Source of the DNA: Lewinellaceae bacterium
GTDB taxonomy: Bacteria; Bacteroidota; Bacteroidia; Chitinophagales; Saprospiraceae
NCBI GenBank assembly: GCA_016712415.1
Contig: JADJRC010000050.1
Location: forward strand, 248,001 to 312,000
Reading direction: 5' to 3'
Length of the DNA: 64,000 nt
Numbering within the stretch: position 1 is the stretch's first letter; every line of letters starts with the position of its first letter. This document shows positions 37,693-46,027 of this stretch, piece after piece. Position numbers and translations under genes: made by a program. The notes beneath the pieces were generated by a model. The model saw nothing but the letters and a program-made list of their open reading frames with translations. It did no database searches and had not been told where the DNA came from.

Positions 37693-37724
37693 CCGCTCTC
37701 CCGGATTGGGAGGGCGGTTTTTTT
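37693..37724 (+). terminator. Intrinsic terminator of the HYR adhesin gene
   Basis: A 10-bp stem CCGCTCTCCC (37693-37702) and GGGAGGGCGG (37708-37717), with one G-T pair, a 5-nt loop and seven Ts. Confidence 0.88.
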
Positions 37725-37736
37725 GTTGGTACCACC

Positions 37737-37819
37737 GGTACTCTTCGTTATAGATTCATTGTTTCAATTTGCCGGCTGAAGCCGGCGGTACCCCTGGTAC
37801 TCTTCGTTAAAGATTCATT
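37737..37819. repeat. 24-bp direct repeats around a small hairpin
   Basis: GGTACTCTTCGTTA(T/A)AGATTCATT occurs at 37737-37760 and 37796-37819 (one mismatch). Between them lies GCCGGC-TGAA-GCCGGC (37771-37786). It lies in the gap before a TonB receptor gene. Function is unknown. Confidence 0.8.
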
Positions 37820-37901
37820 AAAACACCGCCATCCGGCCAACTTTTCCGGGTCTCCCCCCGTCCATTGGGCATCATCGGAAAACAACATCTGACTCACACC
37901 T

Positions 37902-40379
37902 ATGCAACAACCTCTTCCAAACAATTCACTCCACCCAACCAACCCCATTATCCATTCTCCGCCAGACACCTGCAATACCCTGAATTTTGTCCTGACCCTC
38001 TTTTTCCTGTTATTTTTTCATACTGTTTTTGCCCAGGGGCCCGCTGCTAAATTCACCGTGAGCGGTTACGTCAGCGATGCAGCCAGCGGAGAGCGTCTGA
38101 TCGGCGCCACAGTAGTGGATCGCCGGAGCGGTCAAGGCACCGTTTCCAATACCTACGGTTTTTACAGCATTACCCTGCCGGCCGACTCGGTAGCGCTTTA
38201 TGTTGCCTATATAGGCTATGAAGCACAAACAATTCCTCTTATGCTCCATGCAAACCGCTCTATCAATGTGAATATGGAGGCATCGGCCGTGCTGAAAGAG
38301 GTGGAGATTGTGGCGGATAAATATGAACGCATTGAGGAGCGCGCCCAAATGGGCCGTATCGACGTCCCGATCGCGCAGATCAAACAAATACCCGCCCTGC
38401 TCGGTGAAAAAGATGTACTGAAAGCCCTCCAATTACTCCCCGGCGTATCAGGCGGCGGCGAGGGCCAGTCGGGCTTGTATGTGCGCGGCGGCGGCCCCGA
38501 TCAAAACCTGATCCTGCTCGACGGCGTGCCGGTATACAATGCCAGCCACCTGTTCGGCTTCTTTTCGGTGTTCAACGCCGACGCCATCCGCGATGTGTCG
38601 CTCACCAAGGGCGGCTTTCCGGCCCGTTTCGGCGGGCGCCTGTCATCTGTGGTCGAGATCAATATGAAAGAGGGCAATGAAAACGAATTCCACGGCGAAG
38701 GCTCCGTAGGTATCGTAGCCTCCAAACTGACGCTGGAAGGCCCGATCACCAAAGGCAAATCTTCGTTCATCGTTTCCGGCAGGCGAACCTATATCGACCT
38801 GCTGGCACGGCCGCTGATTAAAAGCGGTTTCAAGTCGGACGGATCCGAAGGTGTGGCGGGCTACTATTTTTACGACCTGAACGCCAAGGTCAACCACCGT
38901 TTTTCGGATAAGGACAGACTGTTCTTCAGTTTTTACACCGGAAAAGATAAATTTTATCTTGACTTAAAGGACCGCTACAACTACGCACAGGCGCGCAACG
39001 AATATGATACGGAAACAGGGTTGGGCTGGGGCAACCTCACGGCTGCACTGCGCTGGAACCACGTTTTGTCGCCCAGGTTATTTGCCAATGCCACACTTAC
39101 CTACAGCCGTTACAAGTTCAACACCGACGCAGCATCGAGCGACAGAAGTATTGAGAATGGCGTCACCATTTCCGAATCTGCCTATTCGCTTGGCTATTTT
39201 TCAGGCATTGACGATGTGGCGGCCAAAGTGGATTTTGATTTTCTGCCCAACCCGCAACACTATATCAAATTCGGCGGCAGCGCCATCGTTCATACCTTCT
39301 ATCCGGGCCGTTTCGATACCTACATCAAGGAGTCGGTGGAAGACCCCGGCACCAGCGCCAGCATCGGCCAGCCCAATGTTACCGCCGGGGAACTCGCCCT
39401 GTATGCGGAGGACGACTGGAAAGCGACAGACCGCCTGCGCCTGAACTACGGAATTCATATATCGAGTTTCCTGGTAAAAGGCAATCCCTATTTGTCCGTT
39501 CAGCCGCGTCTGAATATGCGATACCTGCTCAACAAGGGCTGGGCCCTGAAGGGCGCCTTCAGCACCATGCGTCAGTATATTCACCTGCTGACTAACGAAA
39601 CGATCGGTCTGCCCACCGACCTGTGGCTGCCTACCACCGCGGTCGTGAAGCCCCAGGACAGCTGGCAGGCGGCCCTGGGCCTTGCCAAAACCATCGGAAA
39701 GGATTACGAATTCAGCGCCGAAGCCTATTACAAGGAAATGAAGAACGTGATCGCTTTCCGCGAAGGCGCGAGCCTTTTCCAGTTCGACGACTGGCAATCG
39801 CGCGTGGAGCAGGGCGACGGCACGGCCTACGGCCTCGAATTGTTTGTGCAGAAAAAGAAAGGTCGCTTCAACGGCTGGGTGGGCTATACCCTCTCCTGGG
39901 CCTGGCGCGAATTTGACAATATCAACCTTGGCCGGCGTTATCCGTACAAGTTCGACCGCCGGCATGACTTCGAAATCGTCGGTTCATACAAATTTAACGA
40001 CCGCGTATCCCTGTCCGCCACATGGGTCTACTCCACCGGCAACGCCGTCACACTCGGCACTTCCAAATACCAGGCGCCGGGGCCATACACCAGCGACGGA
40101 TACTATTATTCCTATGAAACCACGCATACTGCCGAGCGCAACAATTTCAGGTATCAATCCTACCACCGCCTTGATGTGGGCGTGGACTTTACCAAACAGA
40201 AAAAACGCCACCAGCGCACCTGGTCGTTCGGCGCCTATAATGCCTACAACCGAAAAAACCCCTTTTTCCTGTTGCTGGATAAAGACTACGACAACCAGAC
40301 CGGCAAGCAAACGTCTGTCCTGAAGCAGGTCAGCCTGTTCCCGGTAATCCCTTATGTGGCCTACAGTTTCAAATTCTAA
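37902..40379 (+). CDS. TonB-dependent receptor with CarboxypepD-reg-like domain (DUF4249-linked type)
   Basis: The 825-residue outer-membrane protein has a long N-terminus with a hydrophobic signal ending HTVFAQ. A carboxypeptidase-regulatory-like beta-sandwich follows (VSGYVSDAASGERLIGATV), then the plug (GLYVRGGGPDQNLILLDGVP, with VYNASHLFGFFSVFN) and a 22-strand barrel ending in VAYSFKF with the terminal aromatic. Such receptors import or bind a ligand using TonB-ExbBD energy. The next gene (12 bp on) is a DUF4249 lipoprotein, a pairing common in Bacteroidota. The substrate is unknown; no glycosidase or SusD neighbour suggests it is not a polysaccharide locus. An iron, peptide or nickel-type ligand is possible but not shown. 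Confidence 0.92.
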   Translation: MQQPLPNNSLHPTNPIIHSPPDTCNTLNFVLTLFFLLFFHTVFAQGPAAKFTVSGYVSDAASGERLIGATVVDRRSGQGTVSNTYGFYSITLPADSVALYVAYIGYEAQTIPLMLHANRSINVNMEASAVLKEVEIVADKYERIEERAQMGRIDVPIAQIKQIPALLGEKDVLKALQLLPGVSGGGEGQSGLYVRGGGPDQNLILLDGVPVYNASHLFGFFSVFNADAIRDVSLTKGGFPARFGGRLSSVVEINMKEGNENEFHGEGSVGIVASKLTLEGPITKGKSSFIVSGRRTYIDLLARPLIKSGFKSDGSEGVAGYYFYDLNAKVNHRFSDKDRLFFSFYTGKDKFYLDLKDRYNYAQARNEYDTETGLGWGNLTAALRWNHVLSPRLFANATLTYSRYKFNTDAASSDRSIENGVTISESAYSLGYFSGIDDVAAKVDFDFLPNPQHYIKFGGSAIVHTFYPGRFDTYIKESVEDPGTSASIGQPNVTAGELALYAEDDWKATDRLRLNYGIHISSFLVKGNPYLSVQPRLNMRYLLNKGWALKGAFSTMRQYIHLLTNETIGLPTDLWLPTTAVVKPQDSWQAALGLAKTIGKDYEFSAEAYYKEMKNVIAFREGASLFQFDDWQSRVEQGDGTAYGLELFVQKKKGRFNGWVGYTLSWAWREFDNINLGRRYPYKFDRRHDFEIVGSYKFNDRVSLSATWVYSTGNAVTLGTSKYQAPGPYTSDGYYYSYETTHTAERNNFRYQSYHRLDVGVDFTKQKKRHQRTWSFGAYNAYNRKNPFFLLLDKDYDNQTGKQTSVLKQVSLFPVIPYVAYSFKF

Positions 40380-40391
40380 CTTCCTGAAAAT

Positions 40392-41318
40392 ATGCGCAAT
40401 CTGTTATTGCTTCTTCTGATCAGCACAAGTCTGGCATCCTGCGACGAGGACTTTCTGTCGCAAACCCTCGAGATCGATCCGCCTGAATATGATAAACAAC
40501 TGGTTATGCACGGTTTCGGCGCCCACCCCGATTCTTCCTTCAATGTGTACCTGACCCGCAATTTCGGCATCCTGGAAAACGTACCCGACACCGCCTGGGC
40601 GATCCCGAACGGACTGGTGGAGTTATACGAAGAAGGTCAGAAAAAAGCGACCCTCGGTTATGTTCCGGGCATCAACGGACGGTATGTCGTGCCCACACAA
40701 GCCGGCTTGTTTCAGCCGGGCAAGCGTTACGAACTGCGCGCCGAAGCGCCGGGTTTTGATGCGGTCAGTGCGCAGCAGGTCATGCCCTACCCTGTTCAGG
40801 TTGATTCTGTCCGATTCCGGCCCAGTGCCGGTCTTGACGCCGACGGCACCAAACTGTCGGCTGTTGATGTGTTTTTGAAGGATGAACCCGGCGTCGAGCA
40901 CTTCTACGAAATAAGAGTGGTTATCCTGTACCCGATTATAGAGTTTCACTACGACGGCCAGGGGAACCAAATCATCGATACCGTTGGCTATCAGGAATAT
41001 ACAATCGAACCGATCGATTCAGACGACCCCAATGCAGAACTGACTTTCGGCGGCGGCATCGCCGTCAGCGACCGGTTTTTCGACGGCAAATCATACCGTT
41101 TCTCTGCGAGAATATACAATTACGCCAATACCGGTTACCGATTCAAGGTTCGGGTACGATCAGTCACGGAGGAATATTTCCTGTGGGGTATTTCTGCACA
41201 GCGCAAGTACGATACGGAAGACTTTCCCTTCGCTGATCCGGTGACAACCTATACAAACCTGGACAAAGGCATTGGATTGTTCGGATTGGGGAATGAGCAG
41301 GTGTTTGTAGTGGAGTGA
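40392..41318 (+). CDS. DUF4249-family lipoprotein
   Basis: The 308-residue protein starts MRNLLLLLLISTSLASCDED, a lipoprotein signal with lipobox ASC (Cys17). The mature part matches the DUF4249 family: VMHGFGAHPDSSFNVYLTRN, GLVELYEEG and VVPTQAGLFQPGKRYELRAEAPGF in pieces, forming an early carboxypeptidase-like sandwich. These lipoproteins are encoded directly after TonB receptors and are thought to be their surface-exposed partner. The gap from the receptor is 12 bp, so they form an operon. It is convergent with rmuC (15 bp). Confidence 0.88.
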   Translation: MRNLLLLLLISTSLASCDEDFLSQTLEIDPPEYDKQLVMHGFGAHPDSSFNVYLTRNFGILENVPDTAWAIPNGLVELYEEGQKKATLGYVPGINGRYVVPTQAGLFQPGKRYELRAEAPGFDAVSAQQVMPYPVQVDSVRFRPSAGLDADGTKLSAVDVFLKDEPGVEHFYEIRVVILYPIIEFHYDGQGNQIIDTVGYQEYTIEPIDSDDPNAELTFGGGIAVSDRFFDGKSYRFSARIYNYANTGYRFKVRVRSVTEEYFLWGISAQRKYDTEDFPFADPVTTYTNLDKGIGLFGLGNEQVFVVE

Positions 41319-41333
41319 CGGGCGCTGCATTTC

Positions 41334-42638
41334 CTATTCTTCAATCAACTCCTGTGGCAACGATTTTGTCGCCCGGGCGCCCAGTTCCCTGATCTTTTCC
41401 GCCTTGCCGATCAGCGTATCGCCGGGCCGTGACGCGTTGACCAGTTTGTTCATGGCGTCGTCGTATGCCGAACGCGCATTGTCGAGCCGTGCGCCGATGG
41501 TCCGGATATCTTCCACGAAGGCCACGAACTTGTCGTACAGCAACCCGCTCTGGCGTGCGATCTCCAGCACAGATCGGGTTTGCTTTTCCTGTTTCCACAT
41601 GTGCGCCACAGTGCGCATCGTGGCGAGCAGGCTGCTGGTAGTGACGAGCACAATATTCCGCTCCAGGGCATCTGTAAAAAGCTTGGGATCGGCCTGGGAG
41701 GCAACCGACAACGCGCTTTCCAGTGGGACGAACAGGAGCAGGTAATCCGGCGTATTGACCTGGTAAAGCATCTGGTAATTGGTGCGGCTCAGGTTGTCCA
41801 CATGGCTGCGGATACTCGTGATATGGGCCTTCAGGTGCTGGTCGCGTTCGGAGGGGTCAACAGCATTGAAGTATCGCTCGAAGGCGGTGAGCGACACTTT
41901 GGAATCTACTATAAGATGTTTGTTTTCAGGCAGTTGAATAATAAAATCCGGACGCTTGGCGGCCCCGTCGTCGTCGCGAAACGTAGCTTGGGTAACAAAA
42001 TGAATACCTTTTTGAAGGCCTGATTTTTCGAGCACCATTTCAAGTTGCATTTCGCCCCAGTCGCCCTGCATTTTGCTCTGGCCTTTGAGTGCAGAAGCAA
42101 GGTTGTGGGCGTCCTGACTGAGTTGCTGGTTGAGCTGATACAATTGTTCCAGTTCCTTTTTCAGGCTGGACTTCTCGCGGGTCTCTTCCAGGAATTTACG
42201 GTCTACGTTCTCGCCAAACTCCTTGATCTTTTCCTTTAGCGGGGATAAAATGCTTTGCATCTGCAGGGCGTTTTGCTCCGTAAAGCGCTGCGATTTTTCT
42301 TCCAGCAGGCGGTTCGCAATGTTTTCAAATTCGGTTTTGAAACGGCTTTGCAACTGCTCTACCTCGGCTTTTTGCGTCTTTAAGGTATTTTCAAGGTGGT
42401 ATATCTGTTGTTCGCGGGCTGCGAGTTGGGCGTGTGCATCGCGAAGCTCCTGTTCTTTGGTGGCTATTCCACTTTGCAGGGCCCCGTTTTGGGCATGTAT
42501 GGCGTCGTAGAGTTCTTTGGACACAACATTTGCCCTGTCTGACGCTCCTCCCGGGGTTTGCGCCTGCTGACGTAGTATCAGAAAAAGAAACAGGGCGAGC
42601 AGTACGCCCCCAATCATAATGTAAAACACGGGATCCAT
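41334..42638 (-). CDS. rmuC: DNA recombination protein RmuC homologue
   Basis: The 434-residue protein has an N-terminal membrane helix (FYIMIGGVLLALFLFLIL), a long coiled coil (about residues 40-200), and the RmuC nuclease-like domain. That domain contains QGDWGEMQLEMVLEKSGL, RPDFIIQLPENKHLIVDSKV and VPLESALSVA. RmuC limits inversion of short inverted repeats in E. coli and is placed in the restriction-endonuclease-like fold. The D...DSK residues of that fold are present (PDFI, VDSKVS). The gene faces the DUF4249 gene and lies next to the repeat-rich region at 42.7-44.4 kb. I attach no meaning to that neighbourhood beyond noting it. Confidence 0.92.
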   Translation of the reverse strand: MDPVFYIMIGGVLLALFLFLILRQQAQTPGGASDRANVVSKELYDAIHAQNGALQSGIATKEQELRDAHAQLAAREQQIYHLENTLKTQKAEVEQLQSRFKTEFENIANRLLEEKSQRFTEQNALQMQSILSPLKEKIKEFGENVDRKFLEETREKSSLKKELEQLYQLNQQLSQDAHNLASALKGQSKMQGDWGEMQLEMVLEKSGLQKGIHFVTQATFRDDDGAAKRPDFIIQLPENKHLIVDSKVSLTAFERYFNAVDPSERDQHLKAHITSIRSHVDNLSRTNYQMLYQVNTPDYLLLFVPLESALSVASQADPKLFTDALERNIVLVTTSSLLATMRTVAHMWKQEKQTRSVLEIARQSGLLYDKFVAFVEDIRTIGARLDNARSAYDDAMNKLVNASRPGDTLIGKAEKIRELGARATKSLPQELIEE

Positions 42639-42776
42639 AGGCGAGTCGGTTGTACTGACAAATGTAATCCGCTTTTTACATTTTGTTTGTTTTGAGGTTG
42701 TTTTTCGACAATAAATGTTTTGAAATGTGGCGTGGCTTGGTATATTTCCCGCAGATTCGCAGAGGGGTATTTCCCG

Positions 42777-43658
42777 GTAGATTAGAGAGAAGCGGCGTTT
42801 CCGCGTTCTCCCCTCGTCAATCCGTACGTGCGGTTTCTGCGCATACGGCTTCCTCTACGAGAAACTTCTTAACATCTGCTTACAGGCGAACTTCCGCCAT
42901 GAAAATGATATTTCCTACCTGTCGGAAGGCTATTTAACGTTCAATACTTTAGTCGGGTTGCTCGAATCTGCCTCATAAGCAGCCTTTTGTCCGTATGAAT
43001 TATCCAGTTGGGCCTGAAGGTAAATACTCAAAAAGTACCGCTGATTTTAAAGACTCATGTAGACGTAGGATATCGTATTGATATTAAGCTTGAAAGCAAT
43101 TGATTATTGAAATTAATCCATAGAGGCTTGCAATGTTCACCTCATCACTCCTTACTTATTTGCTGAATAAGGCGGAGTTGTTGTTCTTTCTACTTTATGA
43201 TGAAACTTATTTCTCAATTTTGACTGGTCTTCCATTTTCGTAAGTTTTATTCATAGCAATGCCCCAATTCACGCAAATTTTACCTTTCCGGGATTTCAAC
43301 TACTATGGGCATCTCCGATTCCCTCGACTAGCCTGGAAAGACTATCGTTAGGCCCCCCCACTTTGATCATTCGCTAAACCTTGGAGCAACACGCAACACT
43401 ATACTACCTCCGGGCAGTCCCCATTGTGCTCTTTGCCGGATGCTTCCAATGGAGTGAAGCAGCCTTTCATCCAATCTGGCCAGATTGACCACTACCATCA
43501 GCATAACGAAACCAAGTAGCGTAGGTTATCACCGCGTTGTAGCGAGGTTTGATCATTCGTTTCCTACAGGATCAATCACCGCAACTCCTTACTTTGAGGT
43601 GATCGGCATCTTGGGCTCTGTGGTTCTTGCATCCACATAGGTTGTATATTTAACGCAC
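42777..43658 (-). mobile_element. Remnant group II intron with its maturase region replaced
   Basis: Read on the minus strand, the element begins GTGCG at 43658, the usual 5' end of group II introns. It proceeds through about 470 nt of intron-like sequence to a short ORF start (MEDQSKLRNKFHHKVERTT at about 43235) that ends after 27 codons. At the far end (about 42855-42820) is a clear domain V hairpin, CCGTATGCG-loop with GAAA-CGCACGTACGG. A domain VI-like stem follows (AGAACGCGG/CCGCTTCTC), then a 3' end CTAATCTAC at 42777. The ~1.5 kb of reverse transcriptase/maturase that should lie between is missing, and a decayed GxxExxY copy occupies its place. The intron sits in a palindromic repeat arm. 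Confidence 0.65.
42898..43162 (+). pseudogene. Decayed second copy of the GxxExxY gene
   Basis: About 265 bp align with the intact gene at 43814 (for instance GGATATCGTATTGATATT and GTATGAATTATCC are shared exactly), but they carry more than ten small indels, mostly losses of one to three bases, and an in-frame stop after ESAS. It starts at the same ATGAAAATGAT and breaks off at CTCCTTACTTATTTG, where intron sequence begins. The homology extends upstream to CCTCTACGAGAAACTT (42852), so the duplication includes the leader. It cannot make a protein. Confidence 0.85.
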
Positions 43659-43667
43659 GCCTCGTGG

Positions 43668-43762
43668 CGCAGAAAATTTCGCAGATTTCCGCAGATTTCA
43701 AGAATACATGTATTTCTGCGGGAATTTGCGGGCCTTTTCTGCGAAAATCTGCGGGAAATACC
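43668..43762. repeat. 95-bp palindromic repeat upstream of the GxxExxY gene
   Basis: CGCAGAAAATTTCGCAGATT through TCTGCGGGAAATACC, with a GAATACATGTATTTC centre, is nearly identical to 44240-44335 (one extra A there). The left arm (GGTATTTCCCG...) is separated from it by the group II intron remnant. Confidence 0.9.
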
Positions 43763-43813
43763 CTCTACGAGAAACTTTGGAATAAATATTCTCTAATTAA
43801 ACCTGTCTCAGCT

Positions 43814-44191
43814 ATGCATGAAAATGATATTTCCTACCTGATTCGGAAAGGCATTTTTAACGTTTACAACACTTTAGGTCCGGGTTTGCTCGAATCTGCC
43901 TATGAAGCAGCCTTGTCGTATGAATTATCCGAGTTGGGCCTGAAGGTAAATACTCAAAAAGTACTGCCAATGATTTATAAAGAAATCAAGGTAGACGTAG
44001 GATATCGTATTGATATTGAGGTTGAAAGCAAAGTGATTATTGAAATTAAATCCATAGAGGAACTTGCAAATGTTCACCACATGCAACTCCTTACTTATTT
44101 GAGGTTATCAGGTCTAAAACTGGGAATTTTAGTCAATTTCAATACAATAGATATTACAAAGGCCATTTTCAGGAAGGTAAACGATCTCTAA
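43814..44191 (+). CDS. GxxExxY protein (predicted PD-(D/E)XK nuclease-fold)
   Basis: The 125-residue protein contains the name-giving motif GPGLLESAYEAAL. It also has the C-terminal RIDIEVESKVIIEIKSIEEL, in which the D...EIK pattern resembles the PD-(D/E)XK nuclease catalytic core (D, ExK), and the LLTYLRLSGLKLGILVNFN tail. GxxExxY proteins are common in Bacteroidota and Planctomycetota, usually as single small genes between repeats of the CGCAGATTTCCGCAGATT type, exactly as here. Function is not established; a nuclease acting on the flanking palindromes is a reasonable guess. The frame is open back to 43664 through the repeat, but ATG 43814 (MHENDISYLI) is the conserved start. Confidence 0.9.
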   Translation: MHENDISYLIRKGIFNVYNTLGPGLLESAYEAALSYELSELGLKVNTQKVLPMIYKEIKVDVGYRIDIEVESKVIIEIKSIEELANVHHMQLLTYLRLSGLKLGILVNFNTIDITKAIFRKVNDL

Positions 44192-44210
44192 AATGTTTCC
44201 CGGAGGTTCA

Positions 44211-44345
44211 TTCGTAAAGAGGTATTTCCCGCAGATTCACGCAGAAAAATTTCGCAGATTTCCGCAGATTTCAAGAATACATGTATTTCTGCGGGAATCT
44301 GCGGGCCTTTTCTGCGAAAATCTGCGGGAAATACCTCTTTACGAA
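44211..44345. repeat. 135-bp near-perfect palindrome between GxxExxY and the subtilase gene
   Basis: The outer arms 44211-44237 and 44319-44345 are perfect 27-bp inverted repeats (TTCGTAAAGAGGTATTTCCC start). Inside, CGCAGAAAA pairs with TTTTCTGCG, and the centre is AATACATGTATT. It lies between two convergent stop codons, so it could also act as a bidirectional terminator. The core matches the repeat at 43668. Confidence 0.92.
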
Positions 44346-44362
44346 TCTGCGGGAAATGCCAC

Positions 44363-46027
44363 TTACCGCCACACGCACACCGCATACCGGTCCACCCGCT
44401 TTGCATTGCGCAAAACCATTTGGTAGACACCGGGCGCCAAATCATCCAGTCCGCTAAGTGTAATAGTGGAAATCAGACCCCGCTTCATCTCCAGTCGATC
44501 GAATGGCATGGCTTTCCCGCTTGTATCAAGGAGTACATATTCGTCTATTGCAGCATAATAGTTATTGAAAACCAACACCTTAAGTTCACCACCGAGCCGA
44601 TCGAACGAGAAAAAGTGCTGGGGCCGTCCGGCTGGAGCATAAGGGTCGAAATGGCCGAGACGCAACCAGGCATCTGTGAAATCGGGCAGTCCGTAGCCGC
44701 GCTCGTTGTCCGGCTGACCGGCCTGATCTGCCGATGCAAATACGGCATCCAGTATCTGCCGGGCTGTTTTTTCGGGATATGCGCTCCACAGGGCTGCCAT
44801 AGCGCCTACCAGCATGGGCGATGCCAGCGAGGTGCCGCTTGACAGGCCGAGTTGGACGCCCAGACCACCGGCGGTGACTACCTGATCGCCGGGCGCAACA
44901 AGATCAGGTTTGATCCGGCCGTCGGGTGTAGGGCCCATCGAACTGAACGATGCCCGCTGTGCATCATGGTCGACGGCGCCGACGGCAATCAGCCCCGGCG
45001 CATCTGCCGGCACACCGATATAGTGCCAGGACCCGTCGCCCTCGTTGCCTGCGCTGTTGCAGATGATCATACCCTTTTGTGCGGCAATGGTGGCCCCGCG
45101 CGAACCGATTGCGGTGCGTCCGTCGAGGGTGCGGTAATCGTGGTTGAGCGTTGTATCGTTGAAATGGGTATAGCCCAGCGAGGCATTGATGATATCGGCG
45201 CCGATGCTGTCGGCCCATTCCGCACCGGCTACCCAGTTGGCTTCTTCAACCGGGTATTCGCCACCCGTATCCTCCGTTTTCAGCAGAAAATAGGTCGCCT
45301 CCGGCGCGCCGCCTACAAAATACCCCGGCAGGTTGCCCGCCATGACCGACAGCACCGAAGTGCCGTGCTGGGCGCCTTCATATATCGCGCCATCGCGCTC
45401 TACAAAATCCCAACCTGGAAACAGCCGGCCGCTCAGGGCCACGCTGTCAAAAAACGGCAAGGTATCGACATTGGTAAACCCGCCGTCCATCACAGCCACC
45501 CAGATGCCGTTGCCGCGGTTTCCGCCCAGGTGCAGGGGCATAAGGTTGAGCATGCTGTTTTGAAAACCGGTGTAGCCGAAATCACCACCGCCTGCCGGGC
45601 GCGGGTAGTCGGTCACCGGCGTCCGGCTTTTGGCCGAGCGGTTGGGCGGGTTTTTCACGGGAATATCGCGGCCGATGTATTGCACCGATTGTACAAAGGG
45701 CAATTTCGCCAGTTGCTCCGCTGCCTTCGGCGTGGCAATCACCGTGGCGGCATTGAGCCACCTGGAGGTGTTGTGCAGCTGTACACCTGCGATTTTCAGC
45801 GCATCGACGTATTTCGGGTTGACGGGCAGGTCGCTTTCGTCGACAAGGATGCCGGCACGCGCACGACGCTCCAGCGCACGGGCCGACAGGTATTCCGCAG
45901 GCCTGCAAATACAAAAGGGCGAATTGTCCTTATCTGTAAATTCAATCCAGTATTTGTTCGGTTTTTGGGTGAAAACAGGGCTGAATGCCGTGAAAACCAG
46001 GAGTATAATCGCTGATAGTTTTTGCAT
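44363..46027 (-). CDS. S8-family subtilisin-like serine protease, exported
   Basis: The protein of about 554 residues has a signal peptide (MQKLSAIILLVFTAFSPVFTQ) and a propeptide-like region. The S8 domain carries the triad Asp in WVAVMDGGF, His in QHGTSVLSVMAG and Ser in GTSLASPMLVGAMAALW. The C-terminal ~75 residues (LKVLVFNNYYAAIDEYVL...LAPGVYQMVLRNAKRVDRY) resemble a divergent T9SS sorting domain, so export by the type IX system is likely. It would act as a secreted or surface protease for protein nutrients. The frame opens at 46051, but ATG 46027 gives a proper signal peptide. A terminator of the upstream gene lies 39 bp before its start, so it has its own promoter. Confidence 0.9.
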   Translation of the reverse strand: MQKLSAIILLVFTAFSPVFTQKPNKYWIEFTDKDNSPFCICRPAEYLSARALERRARAGILVDESDLPVNPKYVDALKIAGVQLHNTSRWLNAATVIATPKAAEQLAKLPFVQSVQYIGRDIPVKNPPNRSAKSRTPVTDYPRPAGGGDFGYTGFQNSMLNLMPLHLGGNRGNGIWVAVMDGGFTNVDTLPFFDSVALSGRLFPGWDFVERDGAIYEGAQHGTSVLSVMAGNLPGYFVGGAPEATYFLLKTEDTGGEYPVEEANWVAGAEWADSIGADIINASLGYTHFNDTTLNHDYRTLDGRTAIGSRGATIAAQKGMIICNSAGNEGDGSWHYIGVPADAPGLIAVGAVDHDAQRASFSSMGPTPDGRIKPDLVAPGDQVVTAGGLGVQLGLSSGTSLASPMLVGAMAALWSAYPEKTARQILDAVFASADQAGQPDNERGYGLPDFTDAWLRLGHFDPYAPAGRPQHFFSFDRLGGELKVLVFNNYYAAIDEYVLLDTSGKAMPFDRLEMKRGLISTITLSGLDDLAPGVYQMVLRNAKRVDRYAVCVWR

